NCBI RefSeq assembly: GCF_041477585.1
Contig: NZ_JBGNYA010000001.1
Span: forward strand, 496,001 to 560,000
Source of the DNA: Halobellus sp. MBLA0158
GTDB lineage: Archaea; Halobacteriota; Halobacteria; Halobacteriales; Haloferacaceae
Direction: 5' to 3'
Length of the DNA: 64,000 nucleotides
Below the pieces are notes generated by a model. That model was not told where the DNA came from. It worked only from the letters and a program-made list of their open reading frames with translations, and did not search any database. The position numbers and the translations under genes are program-made. This document shows, in pieces, positions 1-7,389 of this stretch (the stretch's first letter is position 1; the number at the start of each line of letters is the position of its first letter).

Positions 1-786
1 GTGCCGGAAACAGTGCCACGTCTCGCCACCTTCGAAGACTTTGAAGTTCGTGCCAGTTTCGGACCCGTGGTAGGGGTGACTGACCCGCTTATCCTCCGAA
101 AATGACGAACTGAGTACGTCGAATACGTCGAGTTCGACATCGTTCGGTGGACTATTGGAAAACGTCTGTACTTCCGATGACTCGAGGGTATCATCTTCGG
201 TGTGGCTCTGCAACCATTCCTCGAATTCGGACGGAGTGTTACAAGTCGTGGGAGTTACCGACAGATGGTCTCCCGTCATCGTGATGTACTGGCCGGAATC
301 GTAGACTTCGATACAGTCAGTATCAATCCACCAGTCCGGTTCCTGCACATCCTTCAACCAAATGTGGAGGCCCGTCGCGGATGGCGATACTTCGGCGTAG
401 GAGTCGCACTCGCGTAGTGCATCGATCACCCACTCCTCTGGCTCACCGGTCTCAGGGTTGCACACATCGTCAAAGTCGATGGCGAGGAATGGGTCATCTT
501 CAGTGAGGACGAAACCAACTTGAAGTCCGACCTGATTCGAGGAGGCTTCAACAGCTTCCTCGAAACTGCCCCACGTCGTTGGGTCATTCGTTCGGGCCGT
601 TCGGCCACTCCCGTTCGGTACTCGGGGGATCTTCCGCTTCCGGTCTCCATCTTCGACCCGCTCCCAACATACCCACTGGTCGAGGGCCTGCAACTCCTCA
701 GGAACAGGATGTTCCGTTTCCTGTTCCTCATCGGATGGATCAGCCAAGCCTAGTTCCTCGTCCGTAATTCGGACTTCTCCACTCAT
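1..786 (-). CDS. Primase-polymerase (AEP superfamily, NrS-1-like), 5' part only
   Basis: The first 262 codons are visible; the gene continues beyond the left edge. I read this frame from the sequence: ATG at 786 with no stop down to base 1. Visible motifs fit an archaeo-eukaryotic primase/polymerase of the phage NrS-1 polymerase type: an N-terminal segment with QWVCWERVEDGDRKRKIPR (about residues 37-55), the acidic metal-binding motif AIDFDD (102-107), SPSATGLH with the motif II histidine (134-141), and IEVYDSGQYITMTG (159-172) carrying the third acidic residue. Past about residue 245 a possible zinc-binding HCFRH begins. Such proteins prime and copy DNA of plasmids and viruses; a C-terminal helicase part may lie outside the window. 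The start overlaps the stop of the upstream small gene (ATGA), so the two are translationally coupled. The family is inferred from motifs only. Confidence 0.8.
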   Translation of the reverse strand, partial: MSGEVRITDEELGLADPSDEEQETEHPVPEELQALDQWVCWERVEDGDRKRKIPRVPNGSGRTARTNDPTTWGSFEEAVEASSNQVGLQVGFVLTEDDPFLAIDFDDVCNPETGEPEEWVIDALRECDSYAEVSPSATGLHIWLKDVQEPDWWIDTDCIEVYDSGQYITMTGDHLSVTPTTCNTPSEFEEWLQSHTEDDTLESSEVQTFSNSPPNDVELDVFDVLSSSFSEDKRVSHPYHGSETGTNFKVFEGGETWHCFRH

Positions 787-1094
787 TGGTGACCCTCGTA
801 GAGAATCGTCCCATCGCTCAGACGTGCGGAACTCGCGTAGTTGACTGTCCAGTGACTGCTGTGCAGCTTGTCGAAATCATCGAACTCCTCTGACTCACCG
901 GACTCAGATTCATCAACGACTCGAATACCGTTGAAGTGTGTGACTTTACCCTGCTCGGCAAAATCTTCGTGTGCGTAGCCGTGATGCTTCACGTAGTGGA
1001 AGCCTGGCTTCTCTTTGCTCATTGGTTCGTTCTGCTCATCGTTCGGTCGCGGACGGTACACCTGTCGCTCGTCGTGCGATTTGTTCGGGTTCAT
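783..1094 (-). CDS. Small acidic hypothetical protein, cotranscribed with primase-polymerase
   Basis: A 103-residue hydrophilic, acidic protein with no recognised domain and no membrane segment. Its stop codon overlaps the start codon of the primase-polymerase by 4 bases, so it is the promoter-proximal gene of that operon. An internal ATG at residue 25 (MSKEKPGF) is an alternative start. A TATA-like TTTAAGTA on the minus strand near 1155-1164 and a perfect palindrome at 1169-1185 lie upstream. The role is unknown; from position it may be a replication accessory protein of the integrated element, which is inference only. Confidence 0.65.
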   Translation of the reverse strand: MNPNKSHDERQVYRPRPNDEQNEPMSKEKPGFHYVKHHGYAHEDFAEQGKVTHFNGIRVVDESESGESEEFDDFDKLHSSHWTVNYASSARLSDGTILYEGHQ

Positions 1095-1168
1095 AGTCGG
1101 TCAAGCGCCCGGATCAGTTTTCGACCAGACGCATCTACACAAACGGGCCATTGATACTTAAATGACCT

Positions 1169-1185
1169 TTGCACTAGTAGTGCAA
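1169..1185. promoter_or_regulatory. Perfect 17-bp palindrome, probable operator
   Basis: TTGCACTAGTAGTGCAA: two 8-bp arms with perfect dyad symmetry around base 1177. It sits immediately upstream of a TATA-like element for the leftward gene that starts at 1094, and about 170 bp before the rightward gene at 1361. Position and symmetry suggest the binding site of a dimeric repressor controlling the replication operon. The regulator is not identified; the 45-aa protein at 2210-2347 is a candidate. Confidence 0.5.
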
Positions 1186-1360
1186 CGCCCCACAAAAAAG
1201 ATGAATTTAAATTTTGAAGAGGGAATAAAATACAATGATGCTCCAATTGGTGTAGAAAGAAAGCAAACAGAGTATTTGACTTCGAGTACCCCCGTCCAAA
1301 TTAATCCAATATACCGACTCCCATCACAGCAGTCAAATAGTCTGTCGCGGAGGTCTGAAT

Positions 1361-1636
1361 ATGAGCGAGTCCTATCTGGTTGAGGTCAAAAAATCTGTTT
1401 TAGTCGAGACTTCTTTGACGCCTAAAGACTTCGACCCAGTGAGCAATCTTACACTTACTGACGATTTCGACGAACGGATTCTGATGGAGTTTACATCACC
1501 AGATGACGCGAGAGAGTGGATCAATACACTAAATCCAAAGCTATCTCATAGGGTTGGACGGCTTTCTATTTATGATACTCATCCTCAAGATGAATCTGAG
1601 GTAGATGCCTACCTTAGATTCAGTCCCCGACATTGA
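1361..1636 (+). CDS. Hypothetical 91-aa protein
   Basis: A 91-residue soluble protein with no family I recognise. The ATG at 1361 follows a good Shine-Dalgarno (GGAGGT, 8 bases upstream), the reason for this start. Codon use is AT-richer than in the core genome, as in the rest of the island. It stands alone on the plus strand, with a minus-strand operon converging on it from the right and a divergent replication operon on its left. No signal peptide or membrane segment. The function is unknown. Confidence 0.6.
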   Translation: MSESYLVEVKKSVLVETSLTPKDFDPVSNLTLTDDFDERILMEFTSPDDAREWINTLNPKLSHRVGRLSIYDTHPQDESEVDAYLRFSPRH

Positions 1637-1660
1637 CCGTACATAATTGCGGAAGATATC

Positions 1661-1993
1661 CTATAACCGAAGTACACCCTCAGGGACGACAGCAGAGTGC
1701 TGCGAGGTCGCTCGCAGCGATGTCTGAAGGACCAGTGCGGTAATCGGGAGGCTTCCCTTGACTCCAGTGATTGACTCCTCCTCAAAGTCGTTCGGAGCGA
1801 TCTGTTGTCCATCTGTCCCTCGAAGCGATTCTACCTCGAAGTGTGGATGACGGAGTAGTCGTCGCATCAGACCAGCCTCTTCCGAGTAGACAGAGACGCG
1901 GTCATCGACCTTCGAGAAACTCATAGTCGTCTCTTTCTCGACAGAGTGAAGGGACGTATCTTCTTCAACTGCGTCAACCAGCTCACTCATCAT
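1661..1993 (-). CDS. Hypothetical 110-aa protein, last gene of small-gene operon
   Basis: I place the start at the ATG at 1993 (MSELVDAVEED), which overlaps the end of the upstream 76-codon gene (stop at 1983-1985). The frame stays open further upstream to 2155, but that stretch runs inside the upstream gene and is probably not translated. A second ATG at 2014 is possible. The protein is soluble and mixed acidic/basic with no recognised domain. It is the third gene of a tightly packed minus-strand operon starting at 2347. The function is unknown. Confidence 0.5.
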   Translation of the reverse strand: MMSELVDAVEEDTSLHSVEKETTMSFSKVDDRVSVYSEEAGLMRRLLRHPHFEVESLRGTDGQQIAPNDFEEESITGVKGSLPITALVLQTSLRATSQHSAVVPEGVLRL

Positions 1994-2213
1994 CGTAATC
2001 TGGTCGCTCATCGATTGAGGTACCACGTCGGCGAATTCGACGGAGCCGACGTCGTTTCCGTTCAGCCTTCGATAACTCCTCGTGATCGATCTCATCAATA
2101 GGCGGAGCTTCTTCTTCGACGAGAGATTCGAGTGCTGCGATGATTCGTTTCTCATTGACTTTCTTCAACTGTGTTGCGAGATCATCATTGACGTCGACGT
2201 AGTAGCGAGTCAT
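1983..2213 (-). CDS. Hypothetical 76-aa protein with basic RRIRRR cluster
   Basis: A 76-residue protein starting with MTRYYVDVNDDLATQLKKV and ending in a highly charged tail containing KAERKRRRLRRIRRR (about residues 49-63). Its ATG overlaps the stop of the 45-aa gene upstream (ATGA at 2210-2213), and its 3' end overlaps the next gene. The basic cluster suggests nucleic-acid contact, but no family is recognised. Middle gene of a three-gene operon; a plasmid-maintenance or regulatory role is conceivable but not shown. Confidence 0.55.
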   Translation of the reverse strand: MTRYYVDVNDDLATQLKKVNEKRIIAALESLVEEEAPPIDEIDHEELSKAERKRRRLRRIRRRGTSIDERPDYDDE

Positions 2214-2347
2214 CGTTCTTCCACCTCATCAAGCAATTGTCCGATGACGTATCCGAGCGGGATACTTTCAGAGTATTCGTAATCGCGATACTTCTTCAAC
2301 CGTGCGTGCTCCTCATCGGAGACACGCACTCTTTTATGTCTCACCAT
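2210..2347 (-). CDS. 45-aa ribbon-helix-helix-like regulator or antitoxin
   Basis: A short frame (ATG at 2347, stop overlapping the next ATG) encoding 45 residues that begin MVRHKRVRVSDEEHARLKKY. The pattern of a basic beta-strand-like start (KRVRVSDEEHARLKKY) followed by a helix ending in VIGQLLDEVEE resembles ribbon-helix-helix proteins. A TATA-like TTTAAGTT on the minus strand at 2373-2379 lies about 28 bp before the ATG, consistent with a leaderless transcript. As first gene of the operon it may autoregulate it, and it could act as the antitoxin or copy-control protein of the element. The fold is inferred from a short sequence, so confidence is limited. Confidence 0.55.
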   Translation of the reverse strand: MVRHKRVRVSDEEHARLKKYRDYEYSESIPLGYVIGQLLDEVEER

Positions 2348-2661
2348 TTATATAATATATGCGTCGGATAACTTAAATGAAACAAGGATTCACCAGTTGT
2401 AGGATTACAGTGACAGAGGCTCATAGAGAGAATCAGCATTTTCCGGTTTGCGAGCCAATGACGGCACCATACGGGTAAATCCGTGGCACATTCGGTTAAC
2501 GCAGTATAGTGGTCTCAGCCGCTTCTGGAATTAGATCCGAATAGGCGGCTCTGTATAAAAAACCATTTATAAAATATTTAAAATAAAACTATTTGGGCAG
2601 AATATTGAATCACTCACCGGGACGGGAAAGTTCTATAGGGTCTTCTCGACTGGTTTGGTCT
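2348..2661. other. AT-rich intergenic region with divergent promoters
   Basis: About 310 bp between the leftward small-gene operon and the rightward ATPase-PIN cassette. It holds the TATA-like sequence of the leftward operon (2373-2379) and, at 2566-2574, TTTATAAAA within a run of AT that could serve the ATPase gene. In-frame codons upstream of the ATPase ATG (2593-2661) are open but start with TTG and lack a ribosome binding site. I see no RNA gene. Confidence 0.5.
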
Positions 2662-4416
2662 ATGACCGAGTATATGCTCAAATCGTATAGGTTAGAAAAT
2701 TACAAGTCCATCAAAAACTCGCCCGATATTGATTTGAACGGGCTAACACTCATTTTGGGTCCAAATAGTTCTGGGAAGACAAATATACTTGAGTCTTTGA
2801 TTTTATTAAAACAATCTCTTGACCAAGGAGATATTAGCTTAACACTCAATGGAGATTATATTGACTTAGGAGAATATAGAGATATTGTCCATATGAAGGA
2901 CCCTTCTGAGAGGATTGGATACAGGTTCACTTTTCGAAGAGATTCAACAGAGGGTGACGAAGATGTAGAATACGAGTGCCCTATCTGCCACAAAGAATAC
3001 CTTAGATACGAGGGGCATTATACAAATCATTTAGCCGATGAACATCCACAATTTTGGGAAATTTGTGGTGGAAAATATGGAGAAGATATAAAAAAGTATG
3101 AAGACTTCCTCATTTCTGATATGAATGTTGAGATATACCACAAATATAATGAAGAGGTTAAGTCAAGTATGTTTGACGAATTGCGATTTGTTAATCCTCC
3201 ACCGTTCTCTGGTCTATTCCTCTCTGAACTACGAATACAGGCTACAGAATCCGGATTTACTGTAACTGCCGACGATATTGAAGGAAGGAGAATATTAGAG
3301 ATCTCGGTCAGAGAAGAGGAGTTGGATGCTGACTATCCAGATGATTTATCTGGCCTAATAAGATTGATTAGAAGAATAGCATTTCTCTATGTCGGAGGGT
3401 CTGATGACGATAACAGGCTTCCTTGGCAGTATAGGTACGAAATCAGTAAGAGCGGCGAAAACGGGTCTTTCCCAGACATATACAAACACTCTGAACAACT
3501 TGCTGAAATATACGATAGCGTTTACCAACAAGGAATAGAATACGCTAAAAATTATGAGGACAGCATTCAGGCCCTCGCAGCCGGTCTATTAGGTCGAACC
3601 AGTTCAATCGCAAGGAGTCAACTGGAGCCAATAAAGATTCTTAGCGAGTCATTAGATGAGCTGGTGCATATTGGTCCACTCAGAAGGAATCCTCAAAGAA
3701 TATATTTCGGAAGTGGTGGGAGGCCAGGTCAGCTTTACTCTCAAGGAGAAAATATAGAAGATATGATATTTAAGGCTCAACAGAGCGGTGAGTCTCAATT
3801 AATAGAGAAGACGAACCAGTGGTTATCTGATTGTGGATTTGATGTTCAATTAGGAATATCTGAGGTTGGATTCGGTGATTTATACCAGTTAGTGGTGGAA
3901 GAAGATGGTCTCTCGATAAATTTAGCTGATTCTGGGTTTGGATTGTCCCAGACTTTGCCAATTATTGTTAGAGCTGTGAATATGGACTTAAAAAGAGAGC
4001 AAGAGCAGGAGCGCTCCAATATGACCCGCTGGGTCCCACCCCGTTCAAGACAAGTTCAAAATAGGTTTATGATGTTAATTGAACAGCCGGAGATTCATCT
4101 TAATCCACGAATAGAAGCTGATATAGGTGACTTTTTCATCGATATTATTGAGAGCGACATAGATTTGATTATTGAAACTCATTCTGAACACCTCCTAAAT
4201 CGAATACAGAGAAGAGTCGCAGATGATACCATTGAAGATGACCGTGTATCTATATATTTCGTTTCAAAACCGGAGGAAGAGAGCGATATCGAGGAAATTA
4301 TTATGGATTCAAATGGGAGATTTGACAATTGGCCAGCCGGATTCTTCCAGGACGATTTTGAGGAAGCAATTGAAATCTTGAAAGAATCACTACCAAACTC
4401 TGAGACTATTCAATAA
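2662..4416 (+). CDS. AAA family ATPase with DUF3696-type C-terminus and embedded C2H2 zinc finger
   Basis: A 584-residue ABC/RecF-type ATPase. Walker A GPNSSGKT lies at about residues 33-40, preceded by the usual YRLENYKSIKNSP start; Walker B MMLIEQPE ends at E477; the H-loop IETHSEH is at 504-510. The C-terminus (about 527-572, with NWPAGFFQDDF) matches the DUF3696 signature seen at the end of many OLD/RecF-like defence ATPases. Between Walker A and the lid is a C2H2-like zinc finger: C106, C109, H123, H128. I chose ATG 2662 because it places the beta-strand directly before Walker A; ATG 2674 is the alternative. Base composition is near 40% GC, far below the core genome, a sign of transfer. 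The stop overlaps the ATG of the PIN nuclease by one base, so the ATPase probably regulates or loads that nuclease. The defence role is inferred from family and context. Confidence 0.88.
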   Translation: MTEYMLKSYRLENYKSIKNSPDIDLNGLTLILGPNSSGKTNILESLILLKQSLDQGDISLTLNGDYIDLGEYRDIVHMKDPSERIGYRFTFRRDSTEGDEDVEYECPICHKEYLRYEGHYTNHLADEHPQFWEICGGKYGEDIKKYEDFLISDMNVEIYHKYNEEVKSSMFDELRFVNPPPFSGLFLSELRIQATESGFTVTADDIEGRRILEISVREEELDADYPDDLSGLIRLIRRIAFLYVGGSDDDNRLPWQYRYEISKSGENGSFPDIYKHSEQLAEIYDSVYQQGIEYAKNYEDSIQALAAGLLGRTSSIARSQLEPIKILSESLDELVHIGPLRRNPQRIYFGSGGRPGQLYSQGENIEDMIFKAQQSGESQLIEKTNQWLSDCGFDVQLGISEVGFGDLYQLVVEEDGLSINLADSGFGLSQTLPIIVRAVNMDLKREQEQERSNMTRWVPPRSRQVQNRFMMLIEQPEIHLNPRIEADIGDFFIDIIESDIDLIIETHSEHLLNRIQRRVADDTIEDDRVSIYFVSKPEEESDIEEIIMDSNGRFDNWPAGFFQDDFEEAIEILKESLPNSETIQ

Positions 4417-4907
4417 TGCCTGACTCAGCAGCCGTAGATACGAATATATTGGTTCACGCGTCAGACGGTGATATCGACGCTGACCAGTATATGGAATCTC
4501 TCTATATTTTAGTACGCCTTCTTGAAGATAATTTATTTGCGCTGGCTATCGACAATGAATATGAAATATTAGATGAATATCGACAGAATTTGGATTCAAT
4601 CAACACAGACCACTGCAATGCACTCCAGGAATTTATTCAGCGACAAGTCTACCAGAAACAGGGTGAAGAAGGGGTAGCTATTCATATTCCAATCCCAGAG
4701 AGCCAAGTTTCGGAATTAGATGAAATGGGCTTCCATAGCTCAGATATGAAATTTGTTCGAATTGCTCCTGCTACAGGAATGGAAATCATCGCCAGTTCTG
4801 ATGGACGTTCCTTTTTAGAAGATGAGTATAAAGATTGGATAGAGAGTAATTTAGATGTTAATGTCCACGATACTTCAGAATTCAAAGAATATTTAGACGA
4901 TTTATAA
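4416..4907 (+). CDS. PIN-domain nuclease, partner of the AAA ATPase
   Basis: A 163-residue protein with the PIN acidic tetrad: D8 in VDTNILVH (with N10), E50 in EYEILDEY, D110 in SSDMKFVRIA and D129 in IIASSDGRSF. PIN proteins are metal-dependent nucleases, mostly acting on RNA. The ATG overlaps the stop of the ATPase (TAATG), and both share AT-rich codon use, so they form one unit. Unlike VapC toxins it has no small antitoxin beside it; the partner is a large ATPase, which argues for a regulated effector rather than a simple toxin-antitoxin. Substrate unknown. Family assignment is good; function in defence is inference. Confidence 0.8.
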   Translation: MPDSAAVDTNILVHASDGDIDADQYMESLYILVRLLEDNLFALAIDNEYEILDEYRQNLDSINTDHCNALQEFIQRQVYQKQGEEGVAIHIPIPESQVSELDEMGFHSSDMKFVRIAPATGMEIIASSDGRSFLEDEYKDWIESNLDVNVHDTSEFKEYLDDL

Positions 4908-5394
4908 GCACGGAGGAATTGAGATTGGTCCTCATTCTCACTTATTATCTTGTAGTTAGAGAAGCACCTCCCACGCAGTTTGAACATACGCAGACCCACC
5001 TCGACGAACGTAGACATCTGAATACCGAGGGAGTTTAACAGGTGTCACGACAATTGTTCTGTACACCCTGCTACACAGTATTGGAGTTTCTCCTCCGACT
5101 CAATCGACCACAAGCCGTGACAGTAGGTACACCCACCGGTAATCAGGCGACCATCTCGTCCGAGGATTGCTGTTTACCGACTTGTCCCTCATCGGTAGAA
5201 TAGCACAGTCGGACGAGTGGAAAGTTCTGACATAGAATCAACACGAACCATACCGCTCCTTTTCATCCAAACCGTCCATAATTAGGATGTATGAGCTTTC
5301 TACCAAGGAATTAAGTTTCCCCACCGTATCAAACATTGCAGAACGCAACACGCTGTCGGGTGCTCCGGAACTGGGAACCCCTCCGTGAACTACA
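4908..5394. other. Intergenic region with repeat copy A
   Basis: Nearly 490 bp between the PIN gene and the end of the convergent lipoprotein gene. No frame looks coding. Its central part (5041-5150) is a diverged copy of a sequence found again at 8302-8420; the remainder shows nothing I can interpret. Confidence 0.6.
5041..5150 (+). repeat. Diverged direct repeat, copy A (after ATPase-PIN cassette)
   Basis: Matches 8302-8420 in the same orientation. The best core, 5117-5146 versus 8386-8416, agrees at 28 of 31 positions with one single-base gap; a second conserved block, 5044-5059 versus 8308-8323, agrees at 14 of 16. The blocks are 73 and 78 bp apart in the two copies. Both copies lie just downstream of the last gene of a nuclease cassette. 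It may be a remnant end of a mobile unit, a recombination site or a shared terminator. Confidence 0.65.
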
Positions 5395-6246
5395 CTATAC
5401 TACCTCAAAGGACCACACTTCACCAATATCGTCTATCCGGAATGTATACTCCCCGGAATCAGATGGAGCAGTAACAGTTCCCGATTCCCGAGTTCTCGTT
5501 TCTCCTGCTGGAATTGTTAGTTCGAATTGTGTATCCTCATAAGTGTACCATTCTGAACGATCTCTTTTCACAGATAGGGTAGAGACAATACTACTATCTC
5601 GGTTTGCGGTGTTCTCTAATTCCAGACTATAGCTGTACGACTCGTCTGGCTGGAGTGACTCTGGCCCACTATATGAAATCAGTTTGGCCTCTCCGTCACC
5701 TAATGGTGAATTTAAACTAAACTCCCCGATTGTTTTGGATGAGACTTTTCCACTAATGTTGTCCTTGATTATGACCTCCGCCTCATATTCACCAAGATCC
5801 CAGCCTTCGGTTTCAAAATCGAAGGCTCCTTCCCACTCTTGATACCCTTCTCCGTCTACTAATTGTTGATCTTCGCTTGAGGTTTGAGCAACCCTTGTGC
5901 CAGAGGAATCGAAAATTCTCGCTTGTTTCGTTATGTCGTGCTCGCCGTCGTGGACTTGAACGCTGTACCTGTAGCCGATAACAATAGAAGCACCTCGGCC
6001 AGCTCCTTCGATAGATCTCGCTGTAACATCCCCGAATTCCTGCCACTCTGATACAAGATTTACATTAGAAACTACGGGCTTTAGCGAGGTTGGTGTTGAA
6101 CTTCTTGTCGGAGTTGAGGTTTCTATCGGTGAGGGCGTCGGGGTGTTCTCAGCAGTATCTTCTGTCTCCTCTTCACTTTGAGAATCTCCTAAACATCCAG
6201 CCAGAAGAGCTAATGATGTGCCCGTGATAACCTCTCTTCGCTTCAT
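5395..6246 (-). CDS. Tat-dependent lipoprotein, hypothetical
   Basis: A 283-residue secreted protein. The N-terminus MKRREVITGTSLALLAGC has a twin-arginine start and a lipobox with Cys18, typical of haloarchaeal lipoproteins exported by Tat and anchored by lipid. A Thr/Ser/Pro-rich linker (about residues 30-55) leads to a beta-rich region, probably two immunoglobulin-like domains; the C-terminal part (about 190-283) resembles the CARDB-type fold used in many haloarchaeal surface proteins. It is divergent from the three-gene nuclease cassette (106 bp apart) and could be part of the same mobile unit, since both lie between the two repeat copies. The ligand is unknown. Confidence 0.75.
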   Translation of the reverse strand: MKRREVITGTSLALLAGCLGDSQSEEETEDTAENTPTPSPIETSTPTRSSTPTSLKPVVSNVNLVSEWQEFGDVTARSIEGAGRGASIVIGYRYSVQVHDGEHDITKQARIFDSSGTRVAQTSSEDQQLVDGEGYQEWEGAFDFETEGWDLGEYEAEVIIKDNISGKVSSKTIGEFSLNSPLGDGEAKLISYSGPESLQPDESYSYSLELENTANRDSSIVSTLSVKRDRSEWYTYEDTQFELTIPAGETRTRESGTVTAPSDSGEYTFRIDDIGEVWSFEVV

Positions 6247-6352
6247 AATACCATCTTAACAGGTGGTGGCTTATGATTTTGCCTAACACCATCTCCTCTA
6301 TCCATAGCGGCAATCAATAGAAGTCAAAGATTTTTGACGACCGCTCATTTTT

Positions 6353-6964
6353 ATGCGGAATATGAAATCCTCTGTGCTACTGGAGCAACTTGCTGATGAC
6401 TTCGCTTCAATAATCTCTTCTATTGATACAGAGGCAGAACACGATCGATGGCAAGCAGGTATCGGCCCCTTCGAGGAAGAGCGACAAATCGAGATGCTCC
6501 GAGATGCTCTCGAAGGAGACATCAGCTACTCCATCGAGACGGAAGCGCCGTATCTTGATGGAGGACAACGTGTTGACCTCTTCATCGAGAGCGAGGAGAC
6601 AGCGATTCCGGTCGAGGCGAAGCTCCTCCGCTTCCGTTACGACAATGGGAATATTGACCCGAACAGTTTTGCGAAGGTTTTCAGCCCCTTCCCCGAACGG
6701 ACCACGTCGACCCTCCTCACAGACGCTCAAAAGCTCCACGAGGCAGGCTTTGAGGAGAGTGGCGGACTGCTTGGACTCTACTACGAGCCCGCAGACGAGT
6801 CATATGAGCGGATGAGTCCCGAAGCTGTCGCGGAAAAGTTCGCTCTCGATGTCGACTATTGGTATGAATTCGAGGTTGAGCTGAGGAACATCGCTCACTT
6901 CGAGGGACTGCGTCACCCTGTGCATCAACAGGGAGCCATCATAACGTGGGAGATTATCGAATGA
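6353..6964 (+). CDS. PD-(D/E)XK nuclease-like protein, first gene of cassette
   Basis: A 203-residue protein with a plausible PD-(D/E)XK core: D75 in GGQRVDLFIES and E88-x-K90 in TAIPVEAKLL, separated by a predicted hairpin as in restriction-endonuclease-like folds. An upstream helix (about residues 40-55) may carry the supporting glutamate. No helicase or methylase domain is attached. The start at 6353 is followed by another ATG at 6362, which is equally possible. Its stop overlaps the next ATG (ATGA, 6961-6964), so it is translationally coupled to the DUF6884-like gene. It probably cuts nucleic acid or senses it; the target is not visible. GC content is intermediate between the ATPase cassette and the core genome. 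Confidence 0.6.
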   Translation: MRNMKSSVLLEQLADDFASIISSIDTEAEHDRWQAGIGPFEEERQIEMLRDALEGDISYSIETEAPYLDGGQRVDLFIESEETAIPVEAKLLRFRYDNGNIDPNSFAKVFSPFPERTTSTLLTDAQKLHEAGFEESGGLLGLYYEPADESYERMSPEAVAEKFALDVDYWYEFEVELRNIAHFEGLRHPVHQQGAIITWEIIE

Positions 6965-7389
6965 CCCGAGAAATCGGTCTCGTCAGTTGCGTCAAGACCA
7001 AGCGAGACGAGCCTGCAATGCCGAAGGAACTCTACACCTCCGACTACTTCGAGAAGATGCATTTCTACGCCGAACAGTATCACGACGACTGGTGGATACT
7101 CTCGGCCAAACACGGTCTCCTTGACCCAGACGGAGAGCCTATCGAACCATACGACGAAACACTCAGTGGCGCGAGAGTGGCGACAAAGCGAGAGTGGGCC
7201 GAGAGGGTAGCTGGCCAGTTAGACGAGGAAGGCTTGCTTTCGGACGACGTGACGCTCGTTCTCCACGCGGGCAAGGACTACTACGAAGAATTGCTCCCAC
7301 TCATCGAAGACAGAGGGGTTTCTGTCGAGATACCGACTGAGGGCTTACGAATTGGGAAGACGAAGGCTTGGTACAAGGAACGGATATGA
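6961..7389 (+). CDS. DUF6884-like protein
   Basis: A 142-residue protein starting at ATG 6961, overlapping the stop of the preceding gene; the open frame begins a few codons earlier but that ATG lies inside the upstream gene. The pattern LVSCVKTKRDEPAMPKELY near the N-terminus, then WWILSAKHGLLDP (about 45-57) and IEPYDETL, matches the family I know as DUF6884, whose members occur in phages and mobile elements and resemble nucleotide- or base-handling enzymes. Cys10 and His50 are conserved-looking candidates for active-site residues. The stop overlaps the ATG of the GIY-YIG gene. The biochemical activity is unknown. Confidence 0.65.
   Translation: MTREIGLVSCVKTKRDEPAMPKELYTSDYFEKMHFYAEQYHDDWWILSAKHGLLDPDGEPIEPYDETLSGARVATKREWAERVAGQLDEEGLLSDDVTLVLHAGKDYYEELLPLIEDRGVSVEIPTEGLRIGKTKAWYKERI

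Noticed and set aside
426-753. Overlapping frames on both strands near 0.4-0.75 kb
   Set aside because: They are alternative frames of the primase-polymerase coding strand and its complement; only the motif-bearing frame is credible.
1162-1383. Open frame of 73 codons overlapping the palindrome
   Set aside because: It starts inside the operator region, has no ribosome binding site, and ends inside the better-supported gene at 1361.
4416-4907. Reading the PIN gene as a VapC toxin of a VapBC pair
   Set aside because: No small antitoxin gene is adjacent and the upstream overlapping gene is a large ATPase.
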